NCBI GenBank assembly: GCA_020723485.1
Contig: DYIU01000002.1
Location: 713,090 to 777,089, forward strand
Origin: Acidimicrobium ferrooxidans
Lineage (GTDB): Bacteria > Actinomycetota > Geothermincolia > Fen-727 > Anoxymicrobiaceae
Length of the DNA stretch: 64,000 nucleotides
Direction: 5' to 3'
Both the position numbers and the translations under genes were made by a program. A model generated the notes under the pieces. That model was given only the letters and a program-made list of their open reading frames with translations. It made no database searches and was not told the DNA's origin. Below are positions 17,243 through 26,755 of this stretch, one piece after another. Positions within the stretch are counted from its first letter, which is position 1; every line of letters starts with the position of its first letter.

Positions 17243-20200
17243 TAAAGTGAGCCGCAGGCAGCCTTTATCTGGGCTATTATCTGCCTGGGCTTGAACCCGA
17301 GCAGGCGGTTGGCCCCAGAGGGGCAGGCCGCCGCGCAGGCCCCGCATCCCTTGCACAGGGAGCGGTTCACCACCGCAACGCCCCGCGCGGGATCGAACTC
17401 GATGGCCTCGTACGAGCAGAGTTCCACGCAAGCCCTGCACCCCGAGCACACGTCGGGGTCTACGTAGGCGACCACGCCCTCCGTTACCACGTTCTCCTTG
17501 GCCAGGATCGACTCCGCGCGCGCGGCAGCCGCGCAGGCCTGCGTCAGGCTCTCGGTGATCGTCTTCGGGTAGTGGGCGAGCCCGGCGAGGAATATCCCGT
17601 CGGTCGCGAAATCGACCGGGCGCAGCTTGACGTGCGCCTCGAGGAAGAACCCGTCGGACGTTAGCGGCACCTTGAGCATCGGCCCCAGTTCACGGGCGTC
17701 GGGATTCGAGACCACCCCCGCCGAGAGGACCACCAGGTCCGGGTTGAGCGCCACCGCTTCGCCGCGGATGTTGCAGTCCGGCACGAGGACGCGCGGGCAC
17801 CCGAAACTGATGTCAACTTTCGGCGGGTCCTCTCTCTCGAAGCGGATGAAGTTCACCCCGAGGTCACGGGCTTTGAGGTAGTAGTCCTCCTTGAACCCGT
17901 AAGTGCGCAGGTCCCTGTAGCAGATGTTGACCGAGATGTCGGGGTCGAGCTCCTTGAGGGCGACCGCGTTCTTTACGGCGACGCCGCAGCATATCTTGGA
18001 GCAGTACGGGTGCTCGTCGTTCCGCGAGCCCACGCACTGCACCATCGCCACCTCCCGCACACCCGAGAGCGATTCGGGGTCCTCCGCGAGCCTCCGCTCA
18101 AGCTCGACCTGCGTTATGACCCTCTCGTCCGACCCCCAGCCGTACTCGCCCTGCTTGGGCTCGTACTCGCCGCCGCCCGTGGCCACCACGATGACTCCGT
18201 GGTCCAGCTCCCTGGGGCCCTCCGGGGTCCGTACCCTTGTGTGGTATTTACCTATGTAGCCGTCGATGTCCTCGACATGCGAGGAGAGCATCAGGTCGAT
18301 GTTGGGGTTCTCGCGGACGCGGGTGACGAGCTCGCCCAGGTAGGCCTGGACGTCCGCGCCCTCGATCGTCCGGAAGATATGCCTCATCTGGCCGCCCAGC
18401 TCCGCCTCGCGCTCCACCAGGTACGTCCTGAAGCCCGCGTCGGCGAGCTGAAGAGCCGCGACCATCCCGGCGCCCCCTCCGCCTATCACCATCGCGTTGT
18501 GGATGACCTGCGACACCCCCTCCTCGAGCGGCTCCAGGAGGGCGGCCTTCTCGATGCCCATCTTGACGAGCATCTTGGCCTTGTCGGTAGCGTCGTCGGG
18601 GATGTCCATGTGGACCCACGAGCAGTGCTCGCGGATGTTCGCCATCTCAAAGAGGTACTTGTTGAGCCCGGCCGAGCGGACGGTCTCGCGGAAGAGGGGC
18701 TGGTGCGTGCGTGGGGTGCACGACGCCACCATCACCCGGTTGAGGTCGTGCTCCTTGACTATCTCCCTTATCCACTCCTGCGCGTCCTGGCTGCAGGCGT
18801 ACAGGCGCTCGTCAGCGAACACCACGTTGGGCAGCGTCCTCGCGTATTGGACCACCTCCGGCACGTCCACCACGCCGCCGATGTTCGTTCCGCACCTGCA
18901 TATCACAGCGCCGATCCTCGGCTCCTCTCCCGACACGTCCCGCTCGGCAGGGTACTCCACGTGCTCGGTCAGCTCGCACCGGCAGACGCCCAGCCGCGAG
19001 GAGGCCAGCCCGGCCGACGCGCTCGCCTGTATGACCGAGTCGGGTATGTCCTTCGGGCTCTCGAGTGCCCCGCAGACGTAGATGCCCTCCCGCGAAGACT
19101 TGACCGACATGAAGTCGTCAGAGGCGACGAAGCCGTGCTCGTTCAGCTCGACACCCAGCGCTCCCGCCAGGCCCGAGGCGTCCGGCGTTATGCCCACGCA
19201 CAGGACCACCATGTCGAACTCCTCCTCGACCGTGGCCCCGTCGGGGTCTGTGTACCCGACCAGCACGTTCTTCGAGGGCTGCATCTCCTTGGCGTAAGAA
19301 GCCAGGCAGCGCACGTAGCGCACGCCCTTCTCGTTCTTCGCGTTCTGGTAGTACTCCTCGAAGCCCTTGCCGTACGTCCGCATGTCGATGAAGAAGATGG
19401 TCGGCTGTACGTCGTGCGCGTGCTCCTTCGCGATGATCGACTGCTTGGTGGCGTACATGCAGCACACTGAGGAGCAGTAGCTGTTGCCCGCCGTTGTGTC
19501 ACGCGAGCCGACGCACTGGATGAACGCCAGCTTCTTCACGGGCTCCCCGTCGGAGCGCCTCACGACGTGACCGCTCGTCGGGCCGTTGGCGGCGAGTATG
19601 CGCTCGAACTCGAGGCTGGTGACAACGTTGTCGTAGACGCCGTATCCGTACTCGGCGCGCGCCTTCGCGTCAAACGGCCGGTAGCCGGCCGCCAGGATTA
19701 TCGAGCCCACCTCCAGCGTCTCAGTGCGCTCCTCGTCCTCGTAGTTCACGGCGCCAGCCGGGCACTCCTCGCGGCAGTTCCCGCACTTGCCCTTGAGGAG
19801 GTAGAGGCACTTGGTGGGGTCGATGAACGCGGCCCCCGGCACGGCCTGGGGGAACGGGACGCGGATGAGTGGGGTCCGCGAGAGGTTGGCGTTGTACGGG
19901 TCCTTCACCTTGACCCTGCAGTGCTCGCTGCAGATGCCGCAACCCGTGCACTTCTCTACGTCCACGTACCTGGGCCTCACCCGAAGTGAGACCCTGAACC
20001 GCCCCGGCTCTCCCTCGACTCCGACCACGTCGGTGAGCATGTACAGCTCGATGTTCCTGTTGGAGCCGACCTCGACCAGCTTCGGCGAGAGGATGCACAT
20101 GGAGCAGTCGTTCGTCGGGAACGTCTTGTCGAGCTGGCCCATGACGCCCCCGATGGAAGGGCCGGAGTCCACCAGGTAGACGCGGTACCCCATCTCCACC

Positions 20201-20454
20201 AGGTCGAGCGAAGCCTGGACGCCGCCTATCCCTCCGCCGACCACCATCACCGCGCCGACCGGCTGGTCCTTCGGCCTGACGACGGGTGTGGACCCGGCCT
20301 TTGCAGCCTTCGCTTTCTTCGCGGCCGGCTTCCCGGCTGCCGCCTTCTTCGCGGCAGGCTTCCTGGCAGCTTTCTTCTTCGCCGCGGGCTTCTTGGCAGC
20401 AGGCTTTTTCGCCGGTTTCTTCGCAGGTTTAGCGGCACTCTCGTTATCAGCCAA
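17242..20454 (-). CDS. hdrA: HdrA-type flavoprotein with duplicated FAD module
   Basis: A 1070-residue heterodisulfide reductase A-like subunit. After a Lys/Ala-Pro-rich tail (about residues 7-52), the first FAD module begins with GGGIGG (73-78) and holds the HdrA signature TNDCSMCILSPKLVEV and a CTGCGICSEHC ferredoxin motif. A second FAD module starts near residue 655 with IGGGGAGMVAAL. The C-terminus has two [4Fe-4S] motifs, CSGCRACVELC and CKGCGACAAACP. The enzyme would bifurcate or confurcate electrons with HdrBC. Start is TTG at 20454, with GAGAGG eight bases upstream and 29 bases after the hdrB stop. An upstream extension in the same frame overlaps hdrB and is not coding. No MvhD or Flx partner is adjacent. 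Confidence 0.9.
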   Translation of the reverse strand: MADNESAAKPAKKPAKKPAAKKPAAKKKAARKPAAKKAAAGKPAAKKAKAAKAGSTPVVRPKDQPVGAVMVVGGGIGGVQASLDLVEMGYRVYLVDSGPSIGGVMGQLDKTFPTNDCSMCILSPKLVEVGSNRNIELYMLTDVVGVEGEPGRFRVSLRVRPRYVDVEKCTGCGICSEHCRVKVKDPYNANLSRTPLIRVPFPQAVPGAAFIDPTKCLYLLKGKCGNCREECPAGAVNYEDEERTETLEVGSIILAAGYRPFDAKARAEYGYGVYDNVVTSLEFERILAANGPTSGHVVRRSDGEPVKKLAFIQCVGSRDTTAGNSYCSSVCCMYATKQSIIAKEHAHDVQPTIFFIDMRTYGKGFEEYYQNAKNEKGVRYVRCLASYAKEMQPSKNVLVGYTDPDGATVEEEFDMVVLCVGITPDASGLAGALGVELNEHGFVASDDFMSVKSSREGIYVCGALESPKDIPDSVIQASASAGLASSRLGVCRCELTEHVEYPAERDVSGEEPRIGAVICRCGTNIGGVVDVPEVVQYARTLPNVVFADERLYACSQDAQEWIREIVKEHDLNRVMVASCTPRTHQPLFRETVRSAGLNKYLFEMANIREHCSWVHMDIPDDATDKAKMLVKMGIEKAALLEPLEEGVSQVIHNAMVIGGGGAGMVAALQLADAGFRTYLVEREAELGGQMRHIFRTIEGADVQAYLGELVTRVRENPNIDLMLSSHVEDIDGYIGKYHTRVRTPEGPRELDHGVIVVATGGGEYEPKQGEYGWGSDERVITQVELERRLAEDPESLSGVREVAMVQCVGSRNDEHPYCSKICCGVAVKNAVALKELDPDISVNICYRDLRTYGFKEDYYLKARDLGVNFIRFEREDPPKVDISFGCPRVLVPDCNIRGEAVALNPDLVVLSAGVVSNPDARELGPMLKVPLTSDGFFLEAHVKLRPVDFATDGIFLAGLAHYPKTITESLTQACAAAARAESILAKENVVTEGVVAYVDPDVCSGCRACVELCSYEAIEFDPARGVAVVNRSLCKGCGACAAACPSGANRLLGFKPRQIIAQIKAACGSL

Positions 20455-20483
20455 TTCGTTAACCTCTCGTCTCGGTTTCGCCC

Positions 20484-21371
20484 CTAGGAGGGGATCATCA
20501 GCTTCGTCTCGGCCATCAGCGGCATCGGGTCTATTATGTGGCTCTTCAGCCACCTGTCCGTCCCCGGCAGGGTCATCGCGAGCCCCAGCAGTTCCGTGAA
20601 GTACAGCACCGGGAGGTGGTGCGGTATCTTGAAGGAGAACTTGCCGGGCTGCTGCCTCATCTCGAGGTTCGCGACGCACATCGGGCAGGCGGCCACGATG
20701 CAGTTGGCCCCGGCTTCCTCGGCGCGAGTGAACAGCTTGTTCACCAGCCTCTCGGTTACGTCGGTGCGCGAGAGGGAGAGGCTCCCCCCGCAGCAGTCGG
20801 TCTTGAACGACCACGGCCGCACTTCCACCCCGAGCGCCTCGAGAAAACGGTCGAGGTCCGTCGGGTTCTCCACCGAGTCGCAGAAACAGACCTCGGGGGG
20901 GCGCACGAGCAGGCAGCCGTAATACGGCACCGCCTTGAGGCCCTCGAGCGGGAGCAGGACGCGCTCCTTTATGCGGGCGAGGCCGTAGTCGTTGACCAGG
21001 ACGTCGAGCAGGTGCCTCACCTGGCCGGCGAACCGCGGGTCCTCACCGACCGATTCCTCGACGCGCCTGGCGAGCTCCTCGTCCTCGAGAACGCGCTTCT
21101 GGGCGATCTTCATCCTGGAATAACAGGCGGCGCACACCACAAGGACGTCACGGCCCAGCTTCTTCGCTTCCGCGAGGTCGCGCCCAGGCAGCGCCACCGA
21201 AAGCAGGTCGTTCGTCATGTGCGCGGAAGACGCCCCGCAGCAGCTCCAGTCCGGGAGCTCGGTGAGCTCTATTCCCAGTGCCTTGCAGACGGCTTCGGTC
21301 GAGTCGCCGTACTCCTCCGCGGAGCCCGACTGGGAGCAACCCGGGTAATAGGTGAAATCGTAATCGCTCAA
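20484..21371 (-). CDS. hdrB: HdrB-type CCG-domain subunit
   Basis: A 295-residue protein with two cysteine-rich CCG domains. The first has YYPGCSQSG, WSCCGASSAH and CAACYSR; the second has YYGCLLVRP, TDCCGGSLSLSRTD and CPMCVANLEMRQ. In HdrB these ligate two noncubane [4Fe-4S] clusters that reduce a disulfide. The presence of both full sets suggests an active subunit. Start is TTG at 21371, one base after the hdrC stop, with GAAAGG upstream. In organisms without coenzyme M the disulfide may be replaced by another acceptor. Confidence 0.93.
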   Translation of the reverse strand: MSDYDFTYYPGCSQSGSAEEYGDSTEAVCKALGIELTELPDWSCCGASSAHMTNDLLSVALPGRDLAEAKKLGRDVLVVCAACYSRMKIAQKRVLEDEELARRVEESVGEDPRFAGQVRHLLDVLVNDYGLARIKERVLLPLEGLKAVPYYGCLLVRPPEVCFCDSVENPTDLDRFLEALGVEVRPWSFKTDCCGGSLSLSRTDVTERLVNKLFTRAEEAGANCIVAACPMCVANLEMRQQPGKFSFKIPHHLPVLYFTELLGLAMTLPGTDRWLKSHIIDPMPLMAETKLMIPS

Positions 21372-21372
21372 A

Positions 21373-21912
21373 TCAGGACCCTTTCTCGGTCTCCTTGAAG
21401 ATGCGCCTCACCGCGCCGCGGTCCTTCGCCACCCGCGGGAGCATCTTCACCTTTCCCTTGAGGAACATCACGGCGCCCAGTCCCAGGTCGTCGAAAAGCC
21501 GACCGGAGAGCGCCTTGTACTGGCCAATGAGAACCGACTCGTTGGTCTTTCCGGCGAGCTTGATGCCGTTGAGGAAAGCCTTATGGAACAGGGCGATCTC
21601 CCGCTCAGAGGCGAGCCCGGACTCGAGAGACATGCGCCGCAGACCGTCCATGACCCCGGCGATATCGATGTCGTTCGGGCAGCGGGTGGAGCATGTCTCG
21701 CACGAGGCGCAGAGCCAGATGGTGGAACACTTGAGCAGGCGCTCCTCGGCCCCGTACTGGACCAGCTTCATCACCTCGTGGGGCAGAGGGTCCATCGCGA
21801 ACGCCACCGGGCAACCCGCCGAGCACTTCTTGCACTGGTAACAGTGGCGCACTTTCTGGCCGGTCCTCTCCTCGAGCTTGGCCTCGAGCCGGCGGTTCAC
21901 TGTATGGATCAT
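21373..21912 (-). CDS. hdrC: HdrC-type ferredoxin subunit
   Basis: A 179-residue iron-sulfur protein with two [4Fe-4S] motifs: CYQCKKCSAGCP (about residues 24-35) and CASCETCSTRCP (about residues 68-79). Helical segments follow, and the C-terminus is basic (FLKGKVKMLPRVAKDRG). It passes electrons between HdrA and HdrB. First gene of hdrCBA, with GGAGTG before the ATG at 21912 and a strong promoter upstream. Confidence 0.93.
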   Translation of the reverse strand: MIHTVNRRLEAKLEERTGQKVRHCYQCKKCSAGCPVAFAMDPLPHEVMKLVQYGAEERLLKCSTIWLCASCETCSTRCPNDIDIAGVMDGLRRMSLESGLASEREIALFHKAFLNGIKLAGKTNESVLIGQYKALSGRLFDDLGLGAVMFLKGKVKMLPRVAKDRGAVRRIFKETEKGS

Positions 21913-21956
21913 GTCACTCCAGTCTGTTAGCGGTTACCGTATATGACTAACGGGTC

Positions 21957-21985
21957 ATTATCACTTGCAGACTTGCCGGGGTCAA
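21957..21985 (-). promoter_or_regulatory. Promoter of hdrCBA
   Basis: On the minus strand TTGACC (21980-21985), a 17-base spacer, and GATAAT (21957-21962). The predicted start is near 21950, about 38 bases before the hdrC ATG. The gap of 179 bases from the acyl-CoA ligase gene and this promoter argue for separate transcription of hdrCBA. Confidence 0.7.
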
Positions 21986-22091
21986 GCTCCCGACACCCGG
22001 GAGATTAACACAAACGGGGGCGGTCATGAATTGACGGTGGACAACGAGTGATGTCGCTCTGTTTCACACCGTTCAGCGGTTGTTGTCAGAC

Positions 22092-23654
22092 CTAGCCGCC
22101 GAGGCCGTCGCGCTCGACTATCGAACGGTCTCCCCCTTCGACGTACTTCGCTCGCAGCTCTTTCTTGAGTATCTTGCCGGTCGGCGTCCGCGGCAGCTCG
22201 TCCACGAAGACTACCTGCTTGGGCGTCTTGTAGCCGGCCAGCTTCCCGCGCGTCCAGGTCATGAGCTCTTCCTCGCCCATCTCCTCACCCGGCATCAGCA
22301 CGACCAGCGCGAGCGGCGCCTCTCCCCACTTCTGGTCCCTCATCCCCACGACTCCGACGTCCGCCACCTTCGGGTGCCCCATGATGACGTCTTCGACCTC
22401 CGCGGGGTATATGTTCTCGCCGCCTGAGATTATCATGTCCTTCTTGCGGTCCAGTATCCACAGGTAGCCCTCTTCGTCGATGCGCCCCATGTCCCCAGTG
22501 TGGAACCAGCCGTTGCGCAGGGCCGCCGCCGTCTCCTCGGGCATGTTCCAGTACTCCTTGAAGATGTTGGGGCCCCTGACCACTATCTCCCCCGTCTCAC
22601 CGGCAGGGAGCTCCTTGTCCTCGTCGTCGAAGATGGCTATCTGAACGTGGAACAGCCGCTTGCCGGCAGAGCCGCGCTTGCTCAGAGCGTCCTCCGTCGG
22701 CAGGGCGGAGACGGCAGGCGCGGTCTCCGTGAGGCCGTATCCCTGGCTGAAGACCACGTCGTGCTCCAGGTACTTCTCAATAAGCGGGACGGGACAGGGC
22801 GCCCCGCCGGATATCATTATCCGGATCGAGGAGAAGTCGGTCGCGTCGAACCGCTCGCTCATTGACATCAGGAGGAACATCACCGGGATGCCGAACATGG
22901 TGGTCACCCTGTACTTCTCTATGGCCTCGAGCACCTGGTCCGGCACGAAGTAACGGGTGAGAACCAGCTTGCCCCCTGTATATATAGTCGGGGTTGCCGC
23001 CGCGGAGAGCGCACCGATGTGAAACAGCGGGGCCGCCACGAGGTTGGTGTCTTCTGCGCTGAGGTTATAGGTCAGGACTGCGTTCACGCCGTTCCACTGC
23101 GTGTTGCCGTGTGTGAGCACCGCGCCCTTGGGCCTTCCGGTAGTGCCGGACGTGTACATTATGAAGTGGGGGTCGTCCAGGGTGACCTCGGGCTCGACGA
23201 CGGGCTCGGTATCCGGAGAACCGGATACCAGCTCCCCGTAGTCGGTATCCCCCTCGTTGCCTTCTCCCACCTTGACGTATGTATTCACGCCCTTCGCGAG
23301 TTCCTTGAGCTCTCCCGCCTGGAACGCGAAATCGTAAGAGTAGAAGAGCGCCTTCGTCCCGGAGTCGTCCAGGATGAACGCGAGCTCCGCCGGCGCCAGG
23401 CGGAAGTTGAGTGGGACCATTATCGCCCCGATCTTCCCGGTGGCGAACAGCAGCTCCAGGAACTCCGCGTTGTTCGGGAAAAGCGCGGCGACGCGCTCGC
23501 CGCGCGTCACTCCCAGGGAAGGGAGGGCGTTCGCGAGTCGGTTCACGCGCCTGTTGAACTCGAGGTTTGTTATCTCGCGGCCGTCGTCACACACGACGAA
23601 GATGTTCTCCGGGTCCAGGTCCGCGCGGTTGGTGGTCCAATCCCCGACGTTCAT
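22092..23654 (-). CDS. Acyl-CoA synthetase (AMP-binding)
   Basis: A 520-residue ANL-superfamily ligase that activates a carboxylic acid to its CoA thioester. Motifs: MYTSGTTGRPKGAVLTHGN (P-loop A3), QGYGLTETAP (A5), WFHTGDMGRIDEEGYLWILD (A7/A8), DRKKDMIISGGENIYPAEVE and the catalytic Lys in PRTPTGKILKKELR (A10). Start is the ATG at 23654, with GGGAGG nine bases upstream. Length and motifs fit a medium/long-chain fatty acid or aromatic acid ligase. It could supply substrates to the acyl-CoA dehydrogenase and MaoC/SDR enzymes elsewhere in the window. Divergent from the glycosyltransferase gene. Confidence 0.9.
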   Translation of the reverse strand: MNVGDWTTNRADLDPENIFVVCDDGREITNLEFNRRVNRLANALPSLGVTRGERVAALFPNNAEFLELLFATGKIGAIMVPLNFRLAPAELAFILDDSGTKALFYSYDFAFQAGELKELAKGVNTYVKVGEGNEGDTDYGELVSGSPDTEPVVEPEVTLDDPHFIMYTSGTTGRPKGAVLTHGNTQWNGVNAVLTYNLSAEDTNLVAAPLFHIGALSAAATPTIYTGGKLVLTRYFVPDQVLEAIEKYRVTTMFGIPVMFLLMSMSERFDATDFSSIRIMISGGAPCPVPLIEKYLEHDVVFSQGYGLTETAPAVSALPTEDALSKRGSAGKRLFHVQIAIFDDEDKELPAGETGEIVVRGPNIFKEYWNMPEETAAALRNGWFHTGDMGRIDEEGYLWILDRKKDMIISGGENIYPAEVEDVIMGHPKVADVGVVGMRDQKWGEAPLALVVLMPGEEMGEEELMTWTRGKLAGYKTPKQVVFVDELPRTPTGKILKKELRAKYVEGGDRSIVERDGLGG

Positions 23655-23787
23655 GGCTGCCTCCCCTCTTCGAGTGGTGTCCAATAGCTTAATCCAGCGC
23701 GAGACCGGGTGGAAGGACGGCTGTGGTAAAACGCGGCCTTTGCGGTTACCATCGTGTTCAAGAGCGCAAGGCAGGCGAGGAGGTTCC

Positions 23788-25119
23788 TTGGCGGACGGCG
23801 AGGCTCACGACCGGGCCCACAAGAACAGGAAGTTCTACGTGCCGGTCAGGGCGAAGTTCATAATCGCCACCGCCTTTGCAGCCGTCTGGTTCTTCGTCTC
23901 CCTCTGGATAAGCGAGCCGTGGATCGAATCGCTGTCGGAAGAAGTCGGAGAGCCTCTCGGGTTCATCATCATACTCTTCGTGGCGCTCCTGCCCGGTTTC
24001 CTGATGGCCCACCTGTTGATGAGCATCCTGCTCGACTACCCTCCCCCGCTGGACCTGGAGATGGAATTCCCGCCGGTGACCATACTCATGGCGGCATACA
24101 ACGAGGCGGAGAACATAGCGCTGACTTTCCAGGCGATCGAGCAGCTCGAATACCCCGCCGGTATCGAGATAGTCGTCGTGGACGACGGCTCCACCGACGG
24201 CACCGCGGAGGCGCTCGAGGCTCTTGGGTGGCCGAACCTGCGGGTCATCCGGGCGGAGCACGGGGGCAAGGCCGGTGCCCTGAACCTGGGGCTCGAGCAC
24301 GTTCGCACCCCGGTGTTCCTGACCATAGACGCCGACACAGTCCTCCACGGCCAGGCCGTCAAGAGGCTCATGGCGAGGTTCCTGTCGGACCCGCCCACCA
24401 CAGCGGCCGTGGCGGGGAGTGTCATCTCCGGCAACCCGGACGCCTCGATGATATGCAGGATGCAGGAGTGGGACTATTACGCGGCCATCTCCTCTGTCAA
24501 GAGACAGCAGAGCCTGTTCCAGGGAGCGCTGGTCGCGCAGGGGGCAATATCCGCGTACCACACGATACTGGTAAGGGGCGAGCGCGGGTGGCCCTCGGTG
24601 GTCGGTGAAGATATTGTGCTGACGTGGGCTTTCCTGAAGGACGGTTGGAGGGTCGGCTACGAGACCACCGCCATCGGCTTCACCATGACCCCCCAGACCC
24701 TCAAGGGATTCTACCGCCAGCGCAAGCGCTGGGCGCGGGGGATGATAGAGGGGCTCAAGCGACACGGTGATATCGTCTGGAAGCGCCCCCACCTCCCGGC
24801 GTTCTTCGTGGCGGTCGATTTCCTGTTCCCCTTCCTCGACACCTTCTACACGTTCGCCTTCATCCCGGGCATCATCCTCGCGTTCTTCGGCAAGTTCTAC
24901 ATCGTCGGCCCGCTGACCCTCCTGGTGCTGCCTCTCACGTTCATAATCGTAGGAATCATGAGCTGGAAGGAACACAAGGTGATGAAGGAGCTCGGCATAG
25001 AACACAAACGCAGCCATCTGGGGCTGGTGCTCTTCATGCTCTTCTACCAGTTCATCATGTCCCCGACCTGCATAGTGGGATACACCCAGGAGCTGCTCGG
25101 TTTCACCAAGAAGTGGTGA
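23788..25119 (+). CDS. Membrane glycosyltransferase, GT2 family
   Basis: A 443-residue membrane processive-type glycosyltransferase. Two N-terminal hydrophobic helices (about 18-37 and 48-70) precede the GT2 domain: TILMAAYNEAENI, VVVDDGSTDGT, ITIDADTVL (DxD), VGEDIVLTW and the QRKRWARG motif (QxxRW). Two or more C-terminal helices follow (FFVAVDFLFPFLDTFYTFAF onward). The arrangement is that of PgaC/cellulose-synthase-like enzymes that make and export a polysaccharide. Start is TTG at 23788 after GAGGAGG. It stands alone between divergent and convergent genes, with no visible export partner. Confidence 0.87.
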   Translation: MADGEAHDRAHKNRKFYVPVRAKFIIATAFAAVWFFVSLWISEPWIESLSEEVGEPLGFIIILFVALLPGFLMAHLLMSILLDYPPPLDLEMEFPPVTILMAAYNEAENIALTFQAIEQLEYPAGIEIVVVDDGSTDGTAEALEALGWPNLRVIRAEHGGKAGALNLGLEHVRTPVFLTIDADTVLHGQAVKRLMARFLSDPPTTAAVAGSVISGNPDASMICRMQEWDYYAAISSVKRQQSLFQGALVAQGAISAYHTILVRGERGWPSVVGEDIVLTWAFLKDGWRVGYETTAIGFTMTPQTLKGFYRQRKRWARGMIEGLKRHGDIVWKRPHLPAFFVAVDFLFPFLDTFYTFAFIPGIILAFFGKFYIVGPLTLLVLPLTFIIVGIMSWKEHKVMKELGIEHKRSHLGLVLFMLFYQFIMSPTCIVGYTQELLGFTKKW

Positions 25120-25155
25120 GCCTCAGCCGCCTTCCACCAGGGCTCCCAACGGCGG

Positions 25156-25899
25156 TCAATCCACCATTATGCCGCCGTCCACCACGATGGTCTGGCCGGT
25201 GATGTAGGTGCCACGGCCTATGAGGAATGTGACCACCTCTGCGACCTCGGCTGGCTCGGCGAACCGGCGCATCGGGATGCGGGGCAGGACCTTCTCGAAG
25301 TGCTCGGGAGGCCAGTCGGCTATGAGCTCGGTCTCGACGTACCCCGGTGCCACCCCGTTCACCCTTATGCCGTGCCTTGCGACCTCGCGCGCCAGGCAGA
25401 CCGTGAACCCGTTGAGGCCTGACTTGGCCGCCGCGTAAGCGGTGGCGCCCGCCATCCCTATCATCCCGATTATCGACGAGACATTGACGACCGCGCCGCC
25501 GCGACCTGCCTCGATCATCTCCCCGACGGCGAACTTGGACATGTAGAAACAGGAAAGCAGGTCGACGTTGATAGTCTCGATGAGAGTGCCCGCGTCAAGG
25601 GCCTCGATGTTCTCGTGGTGGATTACGCCCGCGTTATTGACAAGGGCGTCCACCCCGCCGAACCGCTCGACACACGCCTCGACGACCGCGCGGGCGCCCT
25701 CCTCGACGGATATGTCCGACTGCGCTACGAGCCCCCTTGCCCCCGACTTCTGGATGAGTTCGACAACCTCCTCGGCGAGGTCTACCCGCTTGCGGCAGTT
25801 CACTACGACGTTCGCGCCGTTCGCGGCGAGGTCGAGCGCTATGGCCCTTCCGATTCCCCGCGACGAGCCTGTCACTATCACGTTCCTGCCCTCGAGCAT
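25156..25899 (-). CDS. Short-chain dehydrogenase/reductase (FabG-like)
   Basis: A 247-residue classical SDR. It has TGSSRGIGRAIAL for cofactor binding, VNNAGVIHH, the catalytic Ser in VVNVSSIIGM, and YAAAKSG with the Tyr/Lys pair. The C-terminal GTYITGQTIVVDGG is typical of FabG-like 3-oxoacyl reductases. Converges with the glycosyltransferase gene. Could serve fatty-acid metabolism, but substrate cannot be assigned. Confidence 0.9.
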   Translation of the reverse strand: MLEGRNVIVTGSSRGIGRAIALDLAANGANVVVNCRKRVDLAEEVVELIQKSGARGLVAQSDISVEEGARAVVEACVERFGGVDALVNNAGVIHHENIEALDAGTLIETINVDLLSCFYMSKFAVGEMIEAGRGGAVVNVSSIIGMIGMAGATAYAAAKSGLNGFTVCLAREVARHGIRVNGVAPGYVETELIADWPPEHFEKVLPRIPMRRFAEPAEVAEVVTFLIGRGTYITGQTIVVDGGIMVD

Positions 25900-25991
25900 C
25901 TACTGACCTCCGCTTACCGTCGCGCTTCATCACCGCGCGTGAAAGAGTATCATTATATGGACGGACGGGACACTCGAGGAGCGTGTTGCAG

Positions 25992-26648
25992 ATGGCTACT
26001 GAGGGCACTATAGAGGTCACCTGGTACGGGCATGCGATGTTCGGCATCTCAGGCGGGGACGTGACGGTGGTCGCGGACCCCGTTCCTCCAGAAGTGGGTT
26101 ACAGGTACGAGCCGGTGGCGGCAGACGTCCTCCTCGTCACCCACGGGCACTATGACCACACGTACAAGACCGGTGTGAAGGGTCGGCCCGCGGTGATAGA
26201 GGCGAGCGGAAGAGCCGCTGCGGGCGGCCTATCGTTCGCCGGGTACGACGCTTTTCACGACGAGAGCAGGGGCAGGAAGCGCGGCCCCGTCGTCCTCTAC
26301 TCGTGGGAGCAGGCGGGGCTGCGGCTCGCGCACCTCGGCGACCTGGGAGACCGCCCGGCGCCTGAGGTGCTGAGCGCACTCGAGGGCCTGGACGTGGTCA
26401 TGATGCCGGTCGGGGGAGTCTTCACCATCGATGGCGAGGAAGCGGCACGGCTCGCGGCCGACCTGGCGCCCGCAATCGTGCTGCCGATGCACTACAGCAC
26501 GCCGGACTGCGTGATCGACCTCGAGCCCGTCGACGAATTCACCCGCCGCTTCAAGGGTACCGTACGCGAGATGGGGGACCGCCCGGTTGTAATCTCGCGC
26601 GATTCCCTGCCGCAGGCGACGGAGGCTTGGGTCCTGCCGTACAAGTGA
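25992..26648 (+). CDS. Metallo-beta-lactamase-fold hydrolase (UPF0173-like)
   Basis: About 218 residues. The MBL fold is indicated by the early strand VTWYGHAMFGI, the metal motif THGHYDHT (HxHxDH), the later Asp in LAHLGDLGD, and the late His in VLPMHYST. This order matches the UPF0173/UlaG-like branch rather than class B lactamases. The ATG at 25992 is preferred, with GAGGAG ten bases upstream; in-frame GTG (25983) and TTG (25986) lie before it. The stop codon is seven bases before a repeat element. Confidence 0.85.
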   Translation: MATEGTIEVTWYGHAMFGISGGDVTVVADPVPPEVGYRYEPVAADVLLVTHGHYDHTYKTGVKGRPAVIEASGRAAAGGLSFAGYDAFHDESRGRKRGPVVLYSWEQAGLRLAHLGDLGDRPAPEVLSALEGLDVVMMPVGGVFTIDGEEAARLAADLAPAIVLPMHYSTPDCVIDLEPVDEFTRRFKGTVREMGDRPVVISRDSLPQATEAWVLPYK

Positions 26649-26655
26649 CCGGAAC

Positions 26656-26743
26656 GCAACACGGGGTCAGGTCCCTTGTTGCAATAGCAGGGCCACGGGA
26701 GAAAGCAAGCTGAAATGCAACAAGGGACCTGACCCCGTGTTGC
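26656..26743. repeat. Complete stop-proximal inverted repeat, subfamily 1
   Basis: Perfect 28-base arms at 26656-26683 and 26716-26743, core CGGGGTCAGGTCCCTTGTTG. The arms differ from other subfamily 1 copies at matched positions on both sides, so pairing is preserved. It follows the hydrolase stop by seven bases and ends 12 bases before the glycyl radical enzyme start. Confidence 0.9.
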
Positions 26744-26755
26744 AGAGGTGAGAGG

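Noticed and set aside
18010..19470. An open frame antisense to hdrA
   Set aside because: It is His/Arg/Leu-rich shadow sequence opposite well-conserved Hdr motifs.
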